Source: a virus
Strand: one strand, 5' to 3'
IMG/VR virus record: IMGVR_UViG_3300040807_001132
Location: 1-25,159 of that record
Length of the DNA: 25,159 nt
In this document: positions 13,647 to 20,931 of the stretch, piece by piece
How the letters are laid out: each line of letters opens with the position of its first letter
Numbering within the stretch: position 1 is the stretch's first letter
Notes under the pieces: model-generated
The model's input: only the letters and a program-made list of their open reading frames with translations
Databases searched by the model: none
Told to the model about the DNA's origin: nothing
Position numbers and translations under genes: made by a program

Positions 13647-13798
13647 GCCGTTTGCCAATCATTCGACACATCAGATGGTGGATTTGGAAGCGCCGTGTAG
13701 ATGCTCACTATGCACTATGGAAACAGCTTGGGAGCCATGACGGAAACCGTGTGAGTGATGACGCTCACTTGCAAAATATTTGGGATGGGAAAGTATGA
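13643..13798 (+). CDS. Hypothetical basic micro-protein (51 aa)
   Basis: A 51-residue reading frame whose ATG (13643) and TGA (13796-13798) both sit in ATGA overlaps with their neighbours. The sequence is rich in Trp, His and Arg (RHIRWWIWKRRVDAHYALWK) and ends HLQNIWDGKV. The first half could be an amphipathic, membrane-associating or nucleic-acid-binding helix. Similar short Trp/Arg-rich proteins occur in other phages, without a known role. The perfect fit between coupled genes supports it being real. Confidence 0.7.
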   Translation: MSRLPIIRHIRWWIWKRRVDAHYALWKQLGSHDGNRVSDDAHLQNIWDGKV

Positions 13799-13971
13799 GC
13801 CAAAAGAAAGACATAAAGCTAAAAGAGTTTGCTAAGACGTGGCTCAATGGTCCGTTGCCTGCTGATCTCATTGCAGACCTGTCAGACATTCTTGAAGATG
13901 AAGATTACCCCGCTGATAAACGGGTGCATCAAATTGTGTGGCAAGCAGTCAAGTGGGGAATGAACCAATGA
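13795..13971 (+). CDS. Hypothetical small protein (58 aa)
   Basis: A 58-residue acidic, helical protein (LKEFAKTWLNGPLPADLIAD, then KRVHQIVWQAVKWGMNQ). ATG 13795 overlaps the upstream stop (ATGA) and is chosen over an in-frame TTG at 13780. No motif identifies a function. Its end overlaps the next start by ATGA, so the three genes 13643-14276 are translated as a coupled unit. Confidence 0.6.
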   Translation: MSQKKDIKLKEFAKTWLNGPLPADLIADLSDILEDEDYPADKRVHQIVWQAVKWGMNQ

Positions 13972-14276
13972 CAGAAGCACCAGAACGTATTTGGATGGAC
14001 CCTGATATTAAGTTCCCAGAGTGCGAAAAGCAGTATGGATGTGATGTAGAATACATCCGCAAAGACGTATCAGATGCACTGGTAGCGACTGCACGAGAGG
14101 ATGCGCTGCGGGAGGCCTTAGATGCAGCAAGAGAATACCGCTACCGTCGCGGAGAAGCTGTAGAAAACGCCATCCTCGCCCTGATTGATAAGGATAATTC
14201 GCGCAAAGCGAAGAAACCTAACCTTGTGGGCACAGGCGTTCAAATGGGCATACTCAATAAAAACCCCGGCGGTTGA
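13968..14276 (+). CDS. Phage accessory protein with 'PERIW' start
   Basis: A 102-residue protein and the last gene of the rightward block. It opens TEAPERIWMDPD, followed by DVEYIRKDVSDALVATARED and an Ala-rich helix, a layout shared by many short phage proteins that pair an 'APERIW' beginning with a YIRxD segment. Its function is unknown. ATG 13968 overlaps the previous stop (ATGA); an in-frame GTG at 13938 is not needed. The last codons (KNPGG) and stop lie within the hairpin of the leftward terminator, so the DNA there serves two purposes. Confidence 0.65.
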   Translation: MTEAPERIWMDPDIKFPECEKQYGCDVEYIRKDVSDALVATAREDALREALDAAREYRYRRGEAVENAILALIDKDNSRKAKKPNLVGTGVQMGILNKNPGG

Positions 14277-14289
14277 GGCTCCGCCGGGG
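14259..14289 (-). terminator. Intrinsic terminator of the leftward lysis/tail operon
   Basis: CCCCGGCGG (14264-14272) pairs perfectly with CCGCCGGGG (14281-14289) around an 8-nt loop. On the minus strand the stem is followed at once by TTTTTATTGAG, the U-tract of a classical Rho-independent terminator. On the plus strand no T-run follows, so it acts mainly on leftward transcripts. The gp49-family gene, the last gene of that operon, ends 68 bp upstream in the direction of transcription. Confidence 0.85.
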
Positions 14290-14356
14290 CATATCGCATA
14301 TGGGGTATACGATACCTGCATCCGGCAGGCACGGATCACGCCACCCGGCGCAATTC

Positions 14357-14653
14357 TTACGCTGCTAACTTCTCTCGCAGCAAATATCCTTCAAGCGCCC
14401 AGATCTTGTTTCGGGCATTTTCACGCGCAATTTTTCGGCCAATAGCTTGGTCGAAATTTTCTGGTGATGCCGCCGCACTCTCGCCAGTCACGATGTACCC
14501 ATTGCGCAAAGTCAAAGCGCACACTGTCATAGTGGTGTTCGGAAACACATGATACTGCTCTGACGTGATAGCGGAATCAATTAGGTCCGGTGTAAGGCGT
14601 GGTGCGTTCAAGCCTTTGGCTTGGATTTCGTTCTCAATTTCATTCTCAGACAT
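14357..14653 (-). CDS. Phage Gp49-like family protein
   Basis: A 98-residue member of the Gp49/Gp66 phage protein family. The signature is very clear: ITSEQYHVFPNTTMTVCALT, LRNGYIVTGESAAASPENFD and KIARENARNKIWALEGYLLR. The family is widespread in phages and prophages, often near lysis or tail genes; no function is established. GGAG lies about 9-11 nt upstream of its ATG on the minus strand. It is the last gene of the leftward operon, followed by the terminator. Confidence 0.88.
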   Translation of the reverse strand: MSENEIENEIQAKGLNAPRLTPDLIDSAITSEQYHVFPNTTMTVCALTLRNGYIVTGESAAASPENFDQAIGRKIARENARNKIWALEGYLLREKLAA

Positions 14654-14711
14654 CTATCTAGTCTCCATCATGCCTGTTGACGCTCAGGCAGGCGAAAGCG
14701 CGTTTGCGCAA

Positions 14712-14933
14712 TTACTGACAGGCCGCGTCGATCTGCTGAATGAGATACGCGCCTGTAATCACTGATTTGTCACCGCCATCGGATGCAAGCGCGGCTGCGT
14801 GTGCCGTGCGGCTGGCCTCGGTGCCGTCGCAGATGGCGCTATCGTTCACCGCGCTCACGCAGCCACTCGCGGCTAGAATCGGCAGTATCGCCGTCCACCT
14901 TATCCATCCGCTTACGGGTTTCGATATACTCAT
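14712..14933 (-). CDS. Outer-membrane spanin (Rz1-like lipoprotein)
   Basis: A 73-residue putative o-spanin. A short basic and aromatic N-terminus precedes a hydrophobic segment ending in AASGC, a slightly unusual lipobox (Ala at -3) that would lipidate Cys25. The mature part contains SAICDGTEASRTAHAAALAS and ends with GAYLIQQIDAACQ; two further cysteines could form a disulfide. The start lies inside the i-spanin gene in another frame, an overlap of 95 nt that is typical of Rz/Rz1 pairs. With the inner partner it would fuse the two membranes at the last step of lysis. The mature part lacks the proline-rich look of lambda Rz1. Confidence 0.7.
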   Translation of the reverse strand: MSISKPVSGWIRWTAILPILAASGCVSAVNDSAICDGTEASRTAHAAALASDGGDKSVITGAYLIQQIDAACQ

Positions 14934-15048
14934 TGAGTTCCCTCACCTCGGCGTTGGCTTTGCCGTCGCGCCTGCCGTTCCAGTAAGCCGCGAACACCGC
15001 CGCGATAAACGCGCCAGCCGCTGCCAGCCAGATCTTGATCCGAAGCAT
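14839..15048 (-). CDS. Inner-membrane spanin (Rz-like)
   Basis: A 69-residue protein with one N-terminal membrane segment (IKIWLAAAGAFIAAVFAAYW) followed by an Arg/Glu-rich, coiled-coil-like periplasmic tail ending WLRERGER, the i-spanin topology. ATG 15048 is used because it forms a TGATG overlap with the endolysin stop; an upstream in-frame ATG at 15066 would overlap more. The o-spanin gene starts within its 3' half, in another frame. At lysis the pair links the inner and outer membranes. The tail is short compared with lambda Rz (153 aa). Confidence 0.75.
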   Translation of the reverse strand: MLRIKIWLAAAGAFIAAVFAAYWNGRRDGKANAEVRELNEYIETRKRMDKVDGDTADSSREWLRERGER

Positions 15049-15677
15049 CACCGCAGTTTCTTCCAAAGAACGAAGCCCAGCAACGCCGCAGCCACGCAGA
15101 TCGCCACCAGCTGCGCGGTCGGTGCGAGACTGCCCAACAGACCGCTCGCTGCGGGGACGTGCTCAACGATAGCCGCCACAGCCCCGGCGGCACCTGCACC
15201 AGCCGTAGCTTGCGCCTCGGTGTCTTCGCTCAGTGTCTCGGGTTGGCGCGGTGCCTCTTCGGGCCAGTTGGTTGCGGTCTTCGGCCAAGGGTTCCCCCAA
15301 CTGCGTGCTGGCCCTGTGTCGATGTGCATGAAGCCGCTCTTCTGGTAGTAACCAAAGCCAGTGAACCCCTCGGCCCGGGCCGCCGCCTCGAACTCGTGCG
15401 GGTCGTGGTTCTCCATCCGCACGTCGAACGCCACGCCCTGCATGTGCAGGCTGTTCTTCGCGCCACCTACGCGCTTGTTATGCTCAGGGCTGCGATAGGC
15501 GCTGGTCAGGATGATCGGCTTGCCAAGTCGGTCCCGCAGCGCCTGAAGTTGGTCCAGCGCATGGGTGTCGACAAGCAACGCCCCCTCGCCCTTACTCGCA
15601 ATTTCCTGCGGGCTGAAGCTAGTCCAAGGCCATTCAGCCGTCGGCACTTGTGAGAAATGCGAATAGTGCTTTTTCAC
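15048..15677 (-). CDS. M15 peptidase endolysin with C-terminal membrane segment
   Basis: A 209-residue protein. Residues about 20-125 form an M15-type (D-Ala-D-Ala carboxypeptidase/VanY-like) peptidase with SAYRSPEHNKRVGGAKNSLH, GVAFDVRMEN and GFMHIDTG, giving zinc ligands His78, Asp85 and His118. It would cut peptide cross-links in peptidoglycan. After a Pro/Glu-rich linker (133-155) comes an Ala/Gly-rich stretch and a predicted transmembrane helix (188-205: AQLVAICVAAALLGFVLW) ending KKLR. There is no N-terminal signal. The GTG start at 15677 overlaps the upstream stop (GTGA). The C-terminal helix may give export, membrane tethering or holin-like function; this is inference. Confidence 0.85.
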   Translation of the reverse strand: MKKHYSHFSQVPTAEWPWTSFSPQEIASKGEGALLVDTHALDQLQALRDRLGKPIILTSAYRSPEHNKRVGGAKNSLHMQGVAFDVRMENHDPHEFEAAARAEGFTGFGYYQKSGFMHIDTGPARSWGNPWPKTATNWPEEAPRQPETLSEDTEAQATAGAGAAGAVAAIVEHVPAASGLLGSLAPTAQLVAICVAAALLGFVLWKKLR

Positions 15678-15910
15678 TTCGACCCCACTTTCGCAATCAG
15701 TGCTTTGATGTCGTCGCGTATCTCGGCCAGCATCGCGTTGGTATCCTCACGGGCCGCTTTCGCAAGGTCCATGTCCTCCTTACGCTGGTTCCAGAGCCGC
15801 TTAATCTCTTTCGTGTTCTCCACGCTCCGCGCCTCCAGTCGAATGAGCCAAACCAAGAAGCCAACGAAGGCCAGCAGCACGGGCCAGAATTTAAGGATGT
15901 TCTCGGTCAT
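15674..15910 (-). CDS. Membrane-anchored coiled-coil protein, possible holin-like
   Basis: A 78-residue protein with an N-terminal membrane helix (ILKFWPVLLAFVGFLVWLIR) and a long charged helix with coiled-coil character (SVENTKEIKRLWNQRKEDMD, then MLAEIRDDIKALIAKVG). ATG 15910 is the first start before the hydrophobic segment; the longer frame from 16120 overlaps the upstream gene and has no membrane-protein look. It is directly coupled to the endolysin gene (GTGA), so a role in lysis is likely. It could be a holin-like or XhlA-like protein with reversed order of elements; the function is not shown by the sequence alone. Confidence 0.65.
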   Translation of the reverse strand: MTENILKFWPVLLAFVGFLVWLIRLEARSVENTKEIKRLWNQRKEDMDLAKAAREDTNAMLAEIRDDIKALIAKVGSK

Positions 15911-15989
15911 TCGTCTTCGCTCATCTTTACAGTGGACAGGATTTATAGTCATCTTACCGCAGAGAGCCGCCTCGCGCAATTTATGTGTT

Positions 15990-16187
15990 TTACGTCGGAG
16001 GGTCAGGCCAAGATATGTTGTCAGGAAATCCGACTTGCTGCGGTACATCGCGCAGAGCCCGGCGATAAGTAGCCCATGCTTGTGCATCAACAGGTGCGTC
16101 TGCGACCTGCGTCCAGTCACTTTCCATTAAAAGCTGATTGCGCTTCATTCTCGCCTTTTTCGCGGTAGGTGCAGAGATTGTTGGCAT
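15990..16187 (-). CDS. Phage tail assembly chaperone-like protein
   Basis: A 65-residue protein with the pattern of the Phage_tail_APC family: basic start, RMKRNQLLMESDWTQVADAP, WATYRRALRDVPQQ and FPDNISWPDPPT at the end. Members are usually encoded next to tail fibre genes, sometimes fused to them, and are thought to help fibre assembly. The start overlaps the previous stop (TGATG). Here it lies right after the fibre-associated small gene, and its stop is followed by a 79-nt gap before the next coupled lysis genes. Confidence 0.8.
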   Translation of the reverse strand: MPTISAPTAKKARMKRNQLLMESDWTQVADAPVDAQAWATYRRALRDVPQQVGFPDNISWPDPPT

Positions 16188-16561
16188 CAGGTGACCTCCA
16201 CTGTCGTTCGGATCGGGATGTACGGAAACGGAGGCTTGACTTGAAATTGGTATGTCTCTGGGCCTTCTAAGATAAGGCTTTCAGTCAAGTCGGTTATTTC
16301 ATATTCAGTCCCAAGGCTATCCGTTATTTTGACAATCGTTCCACTCGGTAGCGCGGTTAGATCATAGTTTTCGGATGGCTCAGGAAGCCTTGGTCTGTCA
16401 ATAAAAGATAGCGTAGATAAGTTGACATAGGTGTCTTTGGGGGCTTCACCCTCAATCCAACTCTCAGAATCTTTAGTGTTTAGATCAATTATTTCCTGCC
16501 TTCCAGAAGAAATAACTGCCGAGATTTCCCCAGTCTCTGAATCGTAGATTGTCGCTATCAT
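16187..16561 (-). CDS. Small tail-fibre-associated protein
   Basis: A 124-residue acidic, beta-rich protein (MIATIYDSETGEISAVISSG, KDTYVNLSTLSFIDRP, ALPSGTIVKITDSLGTEYEI). The style recalls small proteins encoded between fibre genes and their chaperones. It starts in an ATGA overlap with the J-like gene and ends in a TGATG overlap with the chaperone-like gene, so it is clearly part of the tip/fibre unit. The end contains PPFPYIPIRTTVEVT, a Pro-rich beta stretch. It may be a fibre cap or a short fibre protein; no family is named. Confidence 0.65.
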   Translation of the reverse strand: MIATIYDSETGEISAVISSGRQEIIDLNTKDSESWIEGEAPKDTYVNLSTLSFIDRPRLPEPSENYDLTALPSGTIVKITDSLGTEYEITDLTESLILEGPETYQFQVKPPFPYIPIRTTVEVT

Positions 16562-19500
16562 TTTAGCGCCTCCAAAATAAACAGCGACATATTGCTTGTG
16601 CTGACTGTCGTACCGTTCGTTCCGGCAGCTATTTCAACCAGAAGTGTGTTCGTCCCAGAGGCGGATAATCTAGAAGAAATCTCAACAACTTTTTGTGTAA
16701 TAGTACCGGTGTCCAGAGAAAAACTTCTGGAATCTATGACGCTCCCATTAAACTTAATCCTGTATTGCCCTGTTCTTGAGTTGCCAGCGGAGTTGGTAAA
16801 TGAGAAAGTGAATCTAGCACCAACAAGTATTTGCTCATTTGCGTTGGCAGAAATGCTTAAACTCCCCGCTGAGGCCCACGCACCTGAAGTGGTTGATGTG
16901 TCTGAAGGGTTTGAAGAAGTTTGATTTGTGACTGCCCTGTCTGTGATCTTACCTGTACCAACAGTCAGGTTTGCGATCTTTGCGCTGTCAACCTCAAGGT
17001 TGCCGATCTTGGCATTTGTAATTGCCGCGTTGGCGATCTTAGCATTGGTTATAAGTCCGTCATTTATCTGCGCCGAAGTTGTAATGATCCCACTGGTTGC
17101 CAGCAACCCCCCTGTAATCGTATTGGCGACAATCTTATCTCCGGTGATTGTTCCGGCTGAAATTTGCGTTGCTGTGATAGTTCCGGTGGCAATGTCAGAC
17201 GCTTGAATAGTACCAGCAACTATCTTTGCGGATGTGATGGAGTTAGATGCAATCTCTGTTGCAGTGACTGCCCCAGCGGCGATTTTGGCGGTTGTGATAG
17301 CGTCAGAAGCGATGTTGGTTGCAGTAATTGTTCCAGTCGCAATTTCGCTGGAAGTGATCGTTCCGGCGGAAATTTTTGCGGCTGTAACTGCATTGGCCTC
17401 TAGCTTCGGCGTTGAAATCGCGCCGTCCGAAATCTTTGTTTCAGTGACACTTAAATTTGCAATCTTGTCTGCATTGATTGCCAGATTTTTAATGTTTTCA
17501 GTCTGCACCGCATCGTTGGCAATCAGCGCGTTCGTTACAGCGTCATTGGCAATTTGCGCAGTCTGTAACTGACCAGAAATATCTGGTGCCTCGACGGCTG
17601 CAACAACCAATGTCCAAGCAGAGCCATTCCATTCATACAGCTTACCGTTGGTGCGATTGAAAACTTTTTGCCCGGTAAAATCACCAGAAGCGGGCAAGGA
17701 AGTAACGTCCTCAATGGCGTAAAGACCCTGATCAGTAAAAAGCGAATATACGCCGTCTGCAAAGTCGCCATCGTCTATAAATGTGGTTGTGCCAGAAACG
17801 CCGCTTGTAAAAGCAGATTTGTTTCCGCTGTAGTCTACAGCTTTTAAGAAATACCAACGTGTCTCGCTGATTCCGAGGTTGGTGCGCACAAACTCATCGC
17901 CACCCGAAACACCAACTTGAGTTGCGCCGCTGGTAGTGTTCGAAGTGTTTTCCCAAACCTCAACAAAATTCAAGTCTGCATCTGCGGGGTTTGTCCATCG
18001 CACGGTAATGTAGCCAAAGCCACCATCTGCTGTGATAGCTGTGGGCAAGGCTGGGGCTGTAGTATCACCACCTCCGGTGAACAAAACAGTGGTAAAGGGT
18101 CCGAGATTCCCACGACTGCTAACGGCGCGAACCCTGAAGATGTACTCTACACCATCTACAAGCGGAGAAATTTCGGCTGTGGTCTCTGTGGTTGTTGTGG
18201 ACGCATACTCAGAATCCGCAACGGGCTTCCATTGGATGTCGTAACGCGCGATGTATGCGTTGTCTGGTGCATCCCAAGACAAAATACAGGAGTTAATGAA
18301 AGTACCATCACCCTGAGTTCTACCCCCACCAGAGGCAACAAGATTCGAGATAATCAGATCGTTGTTATAGTTATCAAGATCACTGTCATTACCGATGATG
18401 TCTTCTTCTTCAGCATTCCAATCGAAAGCCGCAGATGATGTTTCCCTCAGAGTGAGCGTGACGCGCAAATCGCCAGCCTCGTCATCAGAACCGAAACGCC
18501 AGCCAACAACCTCGAATTCCTTCTCGTCCCAACCATAACGGTCGATTGTCAGAGCGACGATCTCGCCAACCTCAACATCAAATGCGCTCAGGCCAAACTC
18601 AGCGGAAAACACCATCTGCTCACGACCACGGAAGAGCGTCATCTTTGCAAGGCGCTGGGCGGTCGCGGGTGATGTAGTGAACGGTAGATCGAGGTCCAGG
18701 GTTTGCTCAACGCCGCCGTCTTGAGCCAAAAACGCAGAGGTCGGATAGTCTGTTTGGTTCGGATAGGGTGGATAGTCAGCCGCGATGTATCTCTGGTTCG
18801 CATCAGAGAACACGCCTTGGACACGATTGAACTGGTCGCGCAGATTGACGCGCGTTTGCAGGTTGATGTTTGAGCGCAGATCATCGAGTGTTAGCACCTT
18901 AGTCGGCGCGTTGTATTCACCTGCCTTCAGCTTCCATTTGCCTGCACCCCAGAACAGTGTTCCGGCACAAGCCGTGACCATCTGTTGCAACACGTCACCA
19001 TAGGTCTGTTCGGTATTTACTACGCCATTGATGGTGTAACGGGGTTCCGTTCCACCCGCATCGAGGGTAACGGGCTCGTCACAAGTGTTCGCGGCGGCTT
19101 GGAACACTGTTTCGTCTATCTTGGGATCTTCCAAGCCGTATGCGCTGGTAAGATAGTCACGAATGCAAAGCGCGGCATTGTTGGAGTAGGCTGTGGACGT
19201 GTCGCGCGGATCGTAAACCTTCTTTCCTCTAATCTTCGCCGTAATCGTGGGAATACCGTTTTGGAACACACCAGAGGCGTAGCTAAAGCGAACAAACAGA
19301 TAAGCAATGCCATTGCCCACAAAGGAGTCTTTTGTGGGTTGTCCCGTACCGTCAAAATTCTGACTGTCCTCATCAGAAGACCCCGTATCAAAAAACACGC
19401 TGTCCAAAGACTCTACGGATGAGTTGGCAAACGTGTCCGTGATCGCCGTCTGATCACCCAGGTGATAGAAAATGCGGATTTCGTGTTCGTTGCCGTCTTC

Positions 19501-19992
19501 CGACCAGTTATCATTTGTGACCCACCCGGCACCAGACCGTTTGCTGACTGAGTAAGCGTCGTTGGAAAGTGTCGCCACCTCGTCGTTTATGTAGATCTCC
19601 TCAACACTTTCGATTTCGTGCGCGGCTAATGTAATAATCTGATATAAGACCGAACCGCCCCGTGTGGTCTCCAAATATGTAATGGTTCCACCTTTACGGA
19701 CCTCGCCGTACACAATTTCTTGGGGTCCGGCGGCGCTACGGGAATTTACTAGAAGACTCTGTTTTGGACTTGGCGGCGCTGGAGTCAGAGCGCTAATTAT
19801 GGCGTTGGTTGCGACACTGATAGCCAAGTTTACAGCCGTAAGAGCTAGTGCGTACCCGAATGTACCAAGCGCCGCTGTGGCAGCGGCAGCGCTGGCATAG
19901 CCACCAATAGCAAGTACAATCGCCTCGGCTCTGGGGGCATTGCTCCACGAGTTCCGATCCCGCAGGACGTTAAATGGTTCGCCTTGCTTCAT
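16558..19992 (-). CDS. Tail tip / host-specificity protein, lambda J-like
   Basis: An 1144-residue tip protein. Residues 20-70 are strongly hydrophobic and Ala-rich, ending in ALTPAPPSP. Next comes the J-type hub (SAAGPQEIVYGEVRKGGTIT, RGGSVLYQIITLAAHEIES). Two fibronectin III domains follow at about 565-640 and 645-745 (for example YIARYDIQWKP, VEYIFRVRAVSSRGN). Residues about 850-1022 consist of short degenerate repeats (ITTAKIAAG, VTATEIASN), and the last about 110 residues form a beta-rich receptor-facing domain. The protein closes the tail tube and carries the fibre that recognises the host. It is flanked by ATGA overlaps on both sides. The FN3 and repeat regions are usual for this class. 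Confidence 0.9.
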   Translation of the reverse strand: MKQGEPFNVLRDRNSWSNAPRAEAIVLAIGGYASAAAATAALGTFGYALALTAVNLAISVATNAIISALTPAPPSPKQSLLVNSRSAAGPQEIVYGEVRKGGTITYLETTRGGSVLYQIITLAAHEIESVEEIYINDEVATLSNDAYSVSKRSGAGWVTNDNWSEDGNEHEIRIFYHLGDQTAITDTFANSSVESLDSVFFDTGSSDEDSQNFDGTGQPTKDSFVGNGIAYLFVRFSYASGVFQNGIPTITAKIRGKKVYDPRDTSTAYSNNAALCIRDYLTSAYGLEDPKIDETVFQAAANTCDEPVTLDAGGTEPRYTINGVVNTEQTYGDVLQQMVTACAGTLFWGAGKWKLKAGEYNAPTKVLTLDDLRSNINLQTRVNLRDQFNRVQGVFSDANQRYIAADYPPYPNQTDYPTSAFLAQDGGVEQTLDLDLPFTTSPATAQRLAKMTLFRGREQMVFSAEFGLSAFDVEVGEIVALTIDRYGWDEKEFEVVGWRFGSDDEAGDLRVTLTLRETSSAAFDWNAEEEDIIGNDSDLDNYNNDLIISNLVASGGGRTQGDGTFINSCILSWDAPDNAYIARYDIQWKPVADSEYASTTTTETTAEISPLVDGVEYIFRVRAVSSRGNLGPFTTVLFTGGGDTTAPALPTAITADGGFGYITVRWTNPADADLNFVEVWENTSNTTSGATQVGVSGGDEFVRTNLGISETRWYFLKAVDYSGNKSAFTSGVSGTTTFIDDGDFADGVYSLFTDQGLYAIEDVTSLPASGDFTGQKVFNRTNGKLYEWNGSAWTLVVAAVEAPDISGQLQTAQIANDAVTNALIANDAVQTENIKNLAINADKIANLSVTETKISDGAISTPKLEANAVTAAKISAGTITSSEIATGTITATNIASDAITTAKIAAGAVTATEIASNSITSAKIVAGTIQASDIATGTITATQISAGTITGDKIVANTITGGLLATSGIITTSAQINDGLITNAKIANAAITNAKIGNLEVDSAKIANLTVGTGKITDRAVTNQTSSNPSDTSTTSGAWASAGSLSISANANEQILVGARFTFSFTNSAGNSRTGQYRIKFNGSVIDSRSFSLDTGTITQKVVEISSRLSASGTNTLLVEIAAGTNGTTVSTSNMSLFILEALK
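16925..17565 (-). repeat. Degenerate pentad-type repeats in the J-like fibre region
   Basis: Short units of about 10 residues of the form I-T-x-x-x-I-A-x-x-x follow one another about 17 times (AITTAKIAAG, AVTATEIASN, SITSAKIVAG, TIQASDIATG). At DNA level the copies share cores such as GTTGCAGTAATTGTTCCAG but have diverged. Regular Ile and Val spacing suggests a triple beta-helix or fibrous trimer stem. Such repeats allow length changes by recombination. Confidence 0.8.
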
Positions 19993-20408
19993 GCCTTAAT
20001 CCACGCTTTATCGATGGTTTCGATTGGATGATATACGAGACCGTGCTTTGACACAAAGGCCGCTTTGAGACCAACGGAGATGCCCATCGCGTTCCCGATA
20101 GCCCAGCGCCTTGCCTTCTTTGTCGTCACCAAAGACCCGCGCGGTGGAACGCCCCCAATGCGTTGCAGGCGCTTGTCTACGGCCTCTGTGAATGTCCGGT
20201 ATCCAAACTCGACCTGCAACTCTTTGCGCTTGAGCGGAAAACCATCTCGCATATACCGCCCCAGCCAATCTTCCGCCCAACCCTCGCCGCACATCTCTCG
20301 AAACGCCTGATTGGTGAATATAAGACAATCGTGTTCACCCCATTTGAACGGGATGTCACGCACGGACTTGAGATAGCCCGCCAGCTTATTTGGGTTGAAA
20401 TCTAACAC
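19989..20408 (-). CDS. DUF6950-like, NlpC/P60-related tail protein (lambda K position)
   Basis: A 139-residue protein with the motif PFKWGEHDCLIFTNQAF, where Cys28 after His-Asp resembles the nucleophile of NlpC/P60 peptidases, and a later KKARRWAIGNAMGISVG stretch. This fits DUF6950, a short phage tail family found just before J-like genes, in the position of lambda K. It may be an assembly factor or trim peptidoglycan during DNA entry; the full catalytic set is not clear to me. GTG 20408 is used because AGGA lies 5 nt upstream on the minus strand. It overlaps the upstream gene by 23 nt and the J-like gene by 4 nt. Confidence 0.78.
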   Translation of the reverse strand: MLDFNPNKLAGYLKSVRDIPFKWGEHDCLIFTNQAFREMCGEGWAEDWLGRYMRDGFPLKRKELQVEFGYRTFTEAVDKRLQRIGGVPPRGSLVTTKKARRWAIGNAMGISVGLKAAFVSKHGLVYHPIETIDKAWIKA

Positions 20409-20931
20409 CTTTGTCCTGAATTTGGGCCACGAAATCGAAGAATGTGTCCGTGGGATGTCGGGTTTTGTGGCTTACGGAAGTGTAACGCCAATTACGGGCA
20501 CTCTCCAGTTCCACCAGCTTGCTATCAACCGTCACGGAGATGCTGCCATTTTCGGGCCCATCCTCAATGATCATTTGATTCAGAGACCCAGAGAAAACCT
20601 CCACGAAGTCCGATACGCCGACAACGCCCCAAAGAACTCGCACGAGACGACGCTGGTACGGCTCTTGTAGGGCGAGCGACACAATTTCTGAGGGCATACC
20701 ACTCAGCGTCAGCGTGATGTTCTTGGCAGATAAATCGGCGACTTCTTCTAGCCCACTGATGGACACCAAATTCCCAGAGCCAGTATAGGTCTGGCTATCG
20801 ATGGTGCGGTCACCATACCCAGTCCAGAGGCGAAGCGGCCCGCTATCCAGATCGACCTCAATAGCGTAGAATGGCTCGACCTCAGACTGCGTGAGTGCGG
20901 TCAGGATCGCAGCTGGGACTGTCCGAGACAT
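20386..20931 (-). CDS. Distal tail protein, DUF2163/lambda L-like
   Basis: A 181-residue tail protein. It opens SRTVPAAILTALTQSEVEPF, followed by DLDSGPLRLWTGYGDRTIDS and TYTGSGNLVSISGLEEVADL, features shared by phage and GTA proteins of the DUF2163-like type that lie between the tape measure and tip. Later parts (LTLSGMPSEIVSLAL, RRLVRVLWGVV, SVTVDSKLVELES) are beta-rich. It is probably a ring or connector at the tail end, corresponding in order to lambda L. ATG 20931 is used because it overlaps the upstream stop (TGATG); the longer frame from 20991 lies inside the previous gene. No Cys cluster like that of lambda L is seen. Confidence 0.75.
   Translation of the reverse strand: MSRTVPAAILTALTQSEVEPFYAIEVDLDSGPLRLWTGYGDRTIDSQTYTGSGNLVSISGLEEVADLSAKNITLTLSGMPSEIVSLALQEPYQRRLVRVLWGVVGVSDFVEVFSGSLNQMIIEDGPENGSISVTVDSKLVELESARNWRYTSVSHKTRHPTDTFFDFVAQIQDKGVRFQPK

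Noticed and set aside
14740-15348. A 202-codon plus-strand frame across the lysis genes
   Set aside because: It is antisense to the endolysin and spanin genes, which have recognised motifs and coupled starts.
15911-15989. A possible leftward promoter (TTGCGC, 17 nt, TAAGAT) for the lysis genes
   Set aside because: Only 3 of 6 and 4 of 6 matches to consensus in a 79-nt gap; too weak to call.
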